Origin: Castor canadensis
Lineage: Eukaryota > Chordata > Mammalia > Rodentia > Castoridae
Length of the DNA: 64,000 nt
Direction of reading: 5' to 3'
Assembly: GCF_047511655.1 (NCBI RefSeq)
Contig: NC_133389.1
Span: forward strand, 37,803,295-37,867,294
The position numbers and the translations under genes were made by a program. Below are positions 56,561 to 64,000 of this stretch, one piece after another. The notes beneath the pieces are model-generated. The model saw only the letters and a program-made list of their open reading frames with translations, did no database searches and had not been told where the DNA came from. Within the stretch, counting starts at the first letter, position 1; the number at the start of each line of letters is the position of its first letter.

Positions 56561-56815
56561 AGCTGGGCATGGGGGCCCATATCCGTTATCCCAGCTCCTT
56601 GGAAGGCAGAGGCAGGAGGATCAGGAGTTCAAGGCTAACCCAGGCAAAGTTAGCAGGACCTTATCTCAAAAACAAAATAAAAACAAAAAGACTGGGGTCA
56701 TAGCTCAAGTGCTTGAGTGCTTGCCTAGCATTCATGAGGCCCTGGGTAAGTCCCAATGAAAGAACAAAAAAGAGAGAAGAAAGGGAGGGAGGGACGGAAG
56801 GAGGGAGGGAATTAG
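56561..56815 (+). mobile_element. B1-ID SINE with (GGGA)n tail
   Basis: B1 unit ('agctgggcatgggggcccat', 'gaaggcagaggcaggaggat'), an A-rich linker, and an ID part ('ggtcatagctcaagtgcttg', 'cattcatgaggccctgggta'). The tail has evolved into a GAAA/GGGA simple repeat at 56775-56812. It splits the old L1 3' region. Confidence 0.85.
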
Positions 56816-57214
56816 AAGGGAAGTACTGTATGATCTCACTTGTAAGTCAAATCTAACAAAGTCTTACACGTAAAAGCAGAGAGTGGAATGGTAGTCCCGA
56901 GGGGATGGCAGCAGGGAAGATGACAACAGAATTAGATATGTTAGCCAAAGTACACAAAATCTGAGTTAGATAGAGGAATAAGTTCAAGAGATCAATCATA
57001 AAATAAAGTGACTATAGTTAATAACAACGTATTGTATTCTTAAAAAGTTATCACCACAAAAAGTTATAAGAATATGAGATAATGTATGTGTTGACTAGCT
57101 TTTTTACCCAATGTACAACATACATACATTTCAAAACAGCATACTGTCCACCAAAAGTACATAAAATTTATACTTGCTGATTGAATTTCAACCATCTATA
57201 TGCAATAAATATTT

Positions 57215-58820
57215 ACTAAATAAATGAAAGAATAATTTAAATTATTAAATAAAAAATAACAAGTAAAAAAATGGAATACACAAATCACTAACTATGAAAT
57301 TTCCTAAAAACTAAAAAGCTCAACTAAAAAGGCTTAGTTAAATTTAAATTAACGAAAATTTCTACTTGTTAAACTCAGCCATAAGTAAAGTGAAGATAGA
57401 TGCAACCCACAGAATTAATATCCAGATTCCACAAAGAATTTCTACAGGTAAATTTTAATGACAAGTAAAAAGCAGAATATAGTGAGTATAGCAAAATATT
57501 AATTTGTAATAAAATTGGGTGACAAACACATGGATTATGTTGTGTTGTTCTCTGCGGTTTTCTGTGTGGTTGAAATATGTCATAATAAATTTAGATAAAA
57601 TAAAAGCAGTGTTTTAACATCATTGCAGACAGACATGCAATATTCAAGTTTAGTTAATTCTGACACCAGCAGGTGTGAATGAAACACTGGAACTCTCCAG
57701 TTAAGGAATTCACTTCCCTTTTCTGGAAAATGTGAGCAGTTACAATAACACCCATCTGTGAGTAGGGGCTGCATACATGACTTGTCAATAGATAGTACTT
57801 AATAAAAGCTACTTTTAGGTTAATAATGATATCATTAATCCTACCTCTTCTATCTTATTCCTCTCTCACACATAATGTCCTTCAATCTACCCACAAACAG
57901 GTAAGTTATAGTGAGCATTCAGCCTAATTGATATAACACATGCTTTTGAGCAGTGTGTAAGGTGGATTTATTTCTAAGAAGACTTGATGAGTCCAGGTCT
58001 GTACAAACCCTAAAGTATGAAAGTAATAAGCACTTGTTACCCACACATCCATCAGAGTCCTCTAACAGCTCTAAAGCATTTACCCTCTGCCTTACATTTA
58101 CTACTTCCTACTTAGGTGTTAACTGGTAACAAAGGTGTTAATGAGTATTCTTGTGTTCTAAGAGAAGACTCAGAAATAAAATATCTTTCAGACTCAAATT
58201 ACAGTTATTAATGGCAGATTAATTCTATCCTAAACTCCCTCAATCACACCAAGTAGGAATATCTTATAAAGTGGGATTGGGGCTGGAATTGCAGTAGTCA
58301 TGTGCTCTCACCTCTAAGCCAATATTCTTGCATTTACACAGACACAGACATGCATACACATACAGAGAGAGAGAGAGAATTTTTTTCTCACCTAACCTCT
58401 GCTTCTGTATAATAAGTAGAGCAATCTAGAATAGACTGATCATTATATCCTAATATCATGCTGTGGTCTGCAGGCCAAAGGTCTTGTCCCTGGAAGTACA
58501 TACGGTCTCCCTGGAGAGGGACAATCATCCCTAGAGTCAATTATCCAAAGAGGTGGCAGGTTCCCGAAAGGCAGGCCTCAGGCAGGAAAGAGAATTTTAT
58601 TTCTCTCCAAGCCTCATTTTACAGGACCTGTTCTTCAAGGAGTCAAGATGCCTGGGGTGAGCTCCTGGGTAATTGATGCTGAAGAGATGCCCACCCTACA
58701 GAGATAGGCTGAGAGCTGGGATGAGATGAATCACATCACTTCCAGAAAACAAGCAGTAGCTTCTACAACAGATTATGTAGTGTGGTTTCCTCCCTGGGTT
58801 TGCTTCTCTTTGACTTTTGC
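57215..58820. other. Unique, AT-rich non-coding sequence
   Basis: 57215-57480 is very AT-rich and may be further L1 3' UTR. From 57600 nothing is recognised. A short (GA)n lies at 58364-58378. Frames at 57580-57774 and 58458-58676 have no known motif. Confidence 0.35.
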
Positions 58821-58824
58821 TATA

Positions 58825-59245
58825 GTTTAAATACAGTATGTCTCCCCTGAAATTCATGTTGGAGTTTAATACCCATTGTTAGGTATTAACAATGCAACTA
58901 TGTTATTAAAACTTAATCCAACTATGGTGTTTAGAGGTGGGGCCTTCAGGAGGTGATTAAGATTAAATAAGGCCATCAGTGAGAAGCCTCTATGATTTAA
59001 TCTCCATGATTGAATAAGAGAGAGTGAGGAATCAGAGGGCACATGCACACATATGTGTATACACAAGCTCCCTGTCTCTTGTCTTGAGCCGCACCTTGGG
59101 GCTCTGCCAGAAAAGAAACTATCACTAGGTGCTGCCTCTCAACCTTGAACTACAACAATAAGCCAAAAACCAGCCTCTTTTCTTCATTAGTTACCCGGTC
59201 TGTGACATGGTATTATTAGCAGCAGGAAGTTGACTAAGACAGCTC
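58825..59245 (+). mobile_element. MaLR solo LTR
   Basis: Closely parallels the LTR at 13065-13465: 'gaaattcatgttggagttta', 'ggtgtttagaggtggggcct', 'tcaggaggtgattaagatta', 'cttgaactacaacaataag', 'catggtattattagcagcag' and the end 'gttgactaagaca'. It is of the MST/ORR1-like MaLR group, with no internal sequence. Confidence 0.85.
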
Positions 59246-59249
59246 TCTT

Positions 59250-59500
59250 CTCAAATCCTCAGAAAAGTGTTACTGAAGCATGCAGGCACTGTCATTCTGT
59301 GTCTATACTTGTCTTATTAGTGTGCATTTCTGTGTGGGAATTAATGATAGCTCCTCAAATACAAGCCATTTCTGTGGGTTTTTCTTGTAATCTCAGGAAG
59401 TAAAACCAGGATTATAAAGAATATTTAAACATGCTATTATATGTCTGCTCACAAATTCTCAACAACACCCCTTCCTCCAATGGAGAGATATTCCCCCATT
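59250..59500. other. Unique non-coding spacer
   Basis: Nothing recognised between the two LTRs. Confidence 0.35.
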
Positions 59501-59504
59501 ATCA

Positions 59505-59795
59505 ATAAGATAAGTTAGTTCTGTTTGTGTGGCAAATCATTCCAAAATTTAGTGATTTTAAACAAGTCATTTATTATTAACCTATGATTACATGGATTGG
59601 ATATGTGGGCTGGGCTCAGTGGGGTGGTTCTTCTGCTGGTCTCCCCCCAGGGTTCACAAGTGGGATAGGGGCTGCTAGGTCTAGGATAGCCACATTCACA
59701 TGGCTGGCAATTGGCAGCTGTCAGATGGCATGACAAGGATGACTGTGCCATGTATTTCCAGCATGCTAGCCCAGGTGCAATGAAATCGAGGTGGG
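59505..59795 (-). mobile_element. MLT1-like MaLR LTR, inverted
   Basis: The plus strand shows 'caaaatttagtgattttaaa', 'catttattattaacctatga', 'gctgggctcagtggggtggt', 'tcttctgctggtctcccccc' and 'gatagccacattcacatggc', which fit the reverse complement of an MLT1 LTR. The minus frame at 59515-59751 is a chance frame in it. Confidence 0.6.
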
Positions 59796-59799
59796 TAAG

Positions 59800-62700
59800 G
59801 GCTCCTGAGAACAGCGAAAGAAGAAAACTTCAACACATAATTATTTATCAGGTCTCTGTCTGAGTACCATTTGGTAATGTACCGTTGACTAAAGAAAAGC
59901 AGAGAGGCAAAATATGAAAATCCAAGCCCAGAGTTAATTAGGAGCATTAATTCCCAAGTATAAACATGAGGAAAGGAATTGTTTCAGCCATTTTTTGAGA
60001 ACAATTTACTATTATTTGAATAGCCTGGATCTTATTTTATGACACAATGAAGAATTTTCCATAGCCACACAACATATTCACACACTCACATTCACACTTG
60101 TACATACAGATGCATTTCATATTCTCACATAAAAGTACATGTACATACACGACAGTGATATATGATCCAAATGTGAACACATACCTACAAGGACAGAGTT
60201 ACATGGAGATATACATACAGGCACCAAGTCAATTTACAAGGCAAGGTTTTTGCTGTACACACTCTTGTTTCATTTTAACTCCCAGCTTCTCCTTAAGAGA
60301 AATTTCCATGGCAAATTCTGGAGAAAGAATCCACTGCTACAAGCCATCCTTTGATATGAAGGGTTAAGCGATTAAAGATGACCCAGCCTGCCAGGTGCAG
60401 GCCCATCTCTGTGGTCTGATTTCTCAAAATGATACAGCTCACTTCCCAGCAGTGATTGCAAGATTTAAATCTAAGTCAGGAGAGAGAAAAATGCAATTCT
60501 TAGTACAATGTTAGTTAGAGCACAGCTAGAGACAGCATAACCGATGAACAGATGGAATTCTACAGAATTGTTTAACCCTTTGACTAGATGGAAAATAAGA
60601 AGATGCATTTCCATGGTGCTTCAGAGCTCAGGGCCTTAAGAGGTCTTCTGGTTTAATTCCCTGAGTATCTAAAATAGATGTATATTCTAGAAATGATATG
60701 ACTTTAAATATTTTTTCAATTCCTACTGGAAGCATAAGACTTTGTTCTGTGCTTTCATATCTCTATGCATATATTATAAACAATTTATAATTAATAACTA
60801 TTTACATTCATGTTTTAAGTAACAATATTATTGAAAAATGTGTTAAAAAAGGATTACATATATTTCCATTTTTCTCAAGTTCCTGTTGACTTTGGTGGGA
60901 AACAATTTTCTTTTCCATATAGGGGAAAAATTTCTACAGAATTTATATCTGACCAGCCAAATGGGGTTTCAAATATGTGCCATTCTTATAAACTCATTTC
61001 TCTTCCTATAAGCACTCAGGTCAAGACTATTCTATATTCCCCCAACACTACCAACTAGACCATTAGAACCACATTTTACAGTTGACACCTTTCCCTTCTT
61101 AAGGCTTAACACTTTCCTGTTCTCAGCCAAGCATACAGCCCTGCCTTCTCCCCTCCCAACTCAATTAGCTGCTGGATCACAGACATACTTGCCAATGTAG
61201 TGGAGAAATGAGGGAACTGGAAACAAGTGGAAGATGACCAGTTTGGTATCAGAAAACTGACTATAATTGGCAAAGACAGTTCTTTGAGGTACACATCTCA
61301 CCACTGACCTGTCAGTAGTATAAGAGTGCCTATAGTGATCACCTCAAGGATGGAAACTCAAGTGCACAGAGGCCCAGGCTGGAAGCCTAAAGTGAGAAGG
61401 CAGATGGGTGTGACTGGAGAGTACATGGTGCCCTCTGCTCAGCCCACTGGGCCTAATATGTCCAGACTAAAGTCTTTCACTTTTTAAATGTTGCCAATTA
61501 GTTCAAATTATGTCTGTCTGCAGGCCAGAACACTCAATTAATCAATCAAACAAACAAATAAACCAGAAAAAATAATCAAATTTCCAAAGCACATACTCTG
61601 ATCTTAAGAATCCCTGTTAAGCAGGAAATAACAGGACTGAGACTCAACTTCCATTCTACTAAGACATCTTTGATCTGATCCCAAAGAGACTGTATTCCAA
61701 AAATGAGCCCTTGAACAGGATCCTCCTGTTCCTCCTGTTCTAGGTCCTGACACCAAAGACAGCCTTTTGTTCCTCAGCTGGATAAGGCAACTATAGTCCA
61801 ACACAATGCTATGCTTAAGAACACGCATCTAATTTCCAAACTAATCCTTGTCCTGGTTAAGTCTTTTAACCAGGGCACCTTGCTCTAAGTTCTGCCTTAT
61901 TTATAACTAATTTTTACAGTGATGTGCCAGGAAACCATGAACCTCCTGAATGATAAGACTTAGCCAGTTCCCGCTTCCTTTGCAGCCTGGAGAAACCCCG
62001 TGGTGTGACTCCCCGATACTAATACATGAAGACATTTACATTCAATCTTTTAATTTTCTTTCATTTCTTCTTTTACTTTGGAGAGGAGTTATCAGTGTCA
62101 AAGAGTTTCTGCCTTCATCAGCTCAGGCAGCCCCTTCTCCTGCCTTTGGCAGAGGGTAACTGGGCAGTCCATTCCCACATCTGCTACCCTCCTGAGTCTC
62201 TGGAGGGACCAGTGCTCCTGATGGGTGCAAGCCTGACACCTATGCTGCTCCTCAGTACTGCATCCAGCCTTCTTGAAATCCTGCCTCATTGTTCTGTGAC
62301 CTTTTATACTGGGGACTCTACCTCCCTTCCCCCAGAGGAATTCTCCAAGGACAGGGATCATGGTTTATGATGCTTTTTAGGTCTTCACAGAGTACATCTA
62401 ATGTATTTGTCTCAAGTAGAAATGTGAGAACATTTATCACCTGCTGGTATGCCAGCTTATAAAATAGGCACAAGGTGATGTGGGAGAAGATCAGGAACCA
62501 GACATGTCTCAGGAGAATACATGGCTTCTTTATCACATCAGTGTGGTAGGTGACCACAAACAGGTTGAGCTGGCAAGAGCTTAGAAAAGGTAAGATTCCT
62601 GTTTGAAGAGACCCTCCCACCATGACCACTGATGCCTGAGTAAGTAATAAGGTCAGTGAGCTGAAAAGTCTAAGTGATACTGTGCCCCACATGCTACTCT

Positions 62701-63330
62701 AAACATTCAACAGGTATGATCTCTTTTAATCCATACAAGCTATGCTGGTCTCAGCTCCACAAGTATGGACCCTGAGGCTCAGAGCAGTCAAGTTACTTGC
62801 AGATGTAAGTATGCAGCCATCAGGTAGGTTTAAGCCCAGGTCCTCCATTCCAAAGCTCTTCCTGTCAACTCCTATGCTGTCGGATAAGAAGGCAGACTGA
62901 AACTGCAGTTCCATTGGCTAGGAAACAGGTTTACATACATTCAAACTATGTGCCTCAAATCCTTTTTGGACCATAGTAAAGCATTAAATAACAACTTATA
63001 AATAAATAAGGAGCTTAATAAATTCATCCGCACACGCCTGCTTAAAGTCAATCCTGCCTCTGAGTGAGAGGCTCCCCTGGGGGAAAATGCAGGTGCCAAA
63101 CTCCTAAAGAGGCAGACATTATGAAATGGAGGGTGACAGGAGAGGGAGAGGAAAAACAAAGGCTCCCAGGGCAAACGGTTCTGAAGGCAGTCCCCAGCAT
63201 TGCACACTCTGTCTTCTCAAAGCCTCTCTGCTGGGGTTCATGACCTTGATTCCTGTCACCCAATCATCTGTAATTGCTGCTGAAGGACTCCCTCTGCTTT
63301 CAGCCCCTTCCGTCAACACAGCCCACTCAC
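59800..63330. other. Mostly unique non-coding sequence
   Basis: About 3.5 kb with no recognised gene. 60065-60150 is CA/AC-rich degenerate simple sequence. The overlapping frames at 62026-62370 (+), 62098-62361 (-) and 62318-62692 (-) are the longest, but match nothing I know and overlap one another on both strands. Frames at 62941-63349 (-) and 63126-63512 (+) are likewise unsupported. Confidence 0.35.
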
Positions 63331-63339
63331 CAACGTCAG

Positions 63340-63840
63340 ATTGTGTCATGTTCCTACTCCAACACGTTCAGGGACTCCCATTTAGACTGAAGTCTAAAAT
63401 CCTCAGCTCAATTCAAGGACTTTCATACTCAGCCTCCAACCAGCCAACCAGATTTTTTCCCCAGCTGCTGGCTGGTTCAGGCCCAGAACATGACTCACTG
63501 CATCATAAATGAGCCTGTCCCTCATCGCCTCCCACCCCCCACTGTCCTGTGTCTCACTCTGCTTCCACATGGAATCTCACTGTCTTCTCTCAGGTTGCCA
63601 ACAACATTTGCAGAGCACCCCTAGGTATTAGGTACAGTCCTGGCTTATAAGCTCAGACATCTCCTTCAACACTTAGCCCAAATGTTACCTTCTTCATAAG
63701 GTGTTCATCAGTCTCCTGGGGAGAAGTAACTCCATCTGGAAGCAAATGTGCCCAAATATTTACAATATTTGGCCTTGAAGCACAGGTACACATCTGCCTC
63801 CCTGGGCACTGTACGCCCCTCAGGGGCAGGGAGTGTGACA
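63340..63840 (+). mobile_element. L2 (LINE-2) 3' region
   Basis: L2 order from the last ORF codons to the UTR: 'gttcagggactcccatttag', 'actgaagtctaaaatcctca', 'ctttcatactcagcctcca', 'ttcaacacttagcccaaatg', 'ttaccttcttcataaggtg', then 'gcccctcaggggcagggag'. Ancient and non-coding. It suggests that the minus-strand frame at 63708-63953 is antisense to a repeat and not an exon. Confidence 0.6.
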
Positions 63841-64000
63841 TCCATGGCAAGCAGCCCATCATTTATCATGGTGAGCTTCTGTCCAATCACTACTGGACTG
63901 ATGGGAAGTTCCACAGTTCTGAATTTATCATTTCCTATTGTCATGTAAACCACAACAAAGAAAGTATGTTATTGAAACAATCTTCAAAATAGAAGGGAAT

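Larger units (their letters stand above)
53985..57210 (+). mobile_element. Old L1, interrupted by SINEs
   Basis: An extended, highly diverged L1 in plus orientation. The opening text 'cttccaagcaaggtggctag' resembles an L1 5' end. ORF2-like text follows: 'aacagatcatttgtaccttg' near 54670, 'tgcaaagtcaatgaaatta' near 55392, 'gtggtactggcatagcaat' near 55558, 'ggaatcaacctaaatgccca' near 56361, 'gctaagtgaaataagcc' near 56523. A long 3' UTR runs to about 57200 ('gtgactatagttaataacaa', 'caaaacagcatactgtcca'). No frame survives. It may be more than one element; an HAL1-like origin of the 5' part is possible. Confidence 0.65.

Noticed and set aside
62026..62692. Frames of 114 and 124 codons on opposite strands.
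   Set aside because: They overlap other open frames on both strands, have no known motif, and have no splice or promoter context.
63708..63953. Minus-strand 81-codon frame with well-mixed amino acids, bounded by possible AG and GT splice sites (an exon-like look).
   Set aside because: It overlaps antisense to text that follows the L2 3' end order (63340-63840), and I recognise no protein family. It could be re-examined by a protein search; a conserved hit with matching splice phases would reverse this.

Overview
The window is nuclear DNA of a placental mammal and almost certainly of a rodent. It shows no bacterial or compact-genome features: long stop-free frames are rare, intergenic sequence dominates, and most recognisable sequence is LINE-1, B1/ID-type SINE, MaLR LTR, MIR, L2 and Tigger-like DNA transposon. 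The SINEs join one or two 7SL-derived B1-like units to an ID (tRNA-derived) 3' part whose end reads like 'aaggccctgagttcaaac'. From memory of rodent SINEs this points to the beaver/kangaroo-rat clade (Castorimorpha), probably beaver. That assignment is an inference and was not checked by a search.

I find no host protein-coding exon that I can support. The only real coding homology is LINE-1 ORF2, in three relatively young but broken copies: 19641-22705 (+), 30861-31828 (-) and 43195-45691 (+). Nearly all other ORFs are chance frames or lie in repeats. The window is best read as part of a gene desert or a long intron.

Layout. 1-8.7 kb is mostly unique sequence with an L2 remnant, a CA microsatellite and a pair of POU octamers. 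8.7-16.5 kb is dense in repeats: B1-ID SINEs, old L1 ends and five MaLR/MLT1 LTRs. 16.5-18.7 kb is unique. 18.75-22.7 kb holds two 5'-truncated L1s placed head to head. 22.7-30.8 kb is unique sequence with L2, MIR and old L1 tails. 30.86-31.83 kb is a clean L1 insertion with a 17-bp target-site duplication. 31.9-43.2 kb is mainly unique, with a Tigger element, a 133-bp inverted duplication, a long pyrimidine tract, a local tandem duplication and MIR/MLT1 remnants. 43.2-48.7 kb is a nest: an internally deleted L1 (5' UTR joined to the ORF2 3' end, 13-bp TSD) beside an old L1 that was itself hit by three SINEs and one LTR. 50.8-51.5 kb is repeat-free and looks like a conserved regulatory element. 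51.9-57.2 kb is old L1 with a Tigger-like MITE and SINEs. 57.2-64 kb is mostly unique, with two MaLR LTRs and a terminal L2.

No new multi-gene system is visible. The items most worth a second look are the 5'UTR-to-ORF2 L1 deletion product, a recurrent B1-B1-ID trimeric SINE architecture, the inverted duplication at 35.0/36.0 kb (one arm inside a Tigger), and several repeat-free, motif-rich candidate conserved non-coding elements. All boundaries are hand-read and approximate unless a target-site duplication is given.
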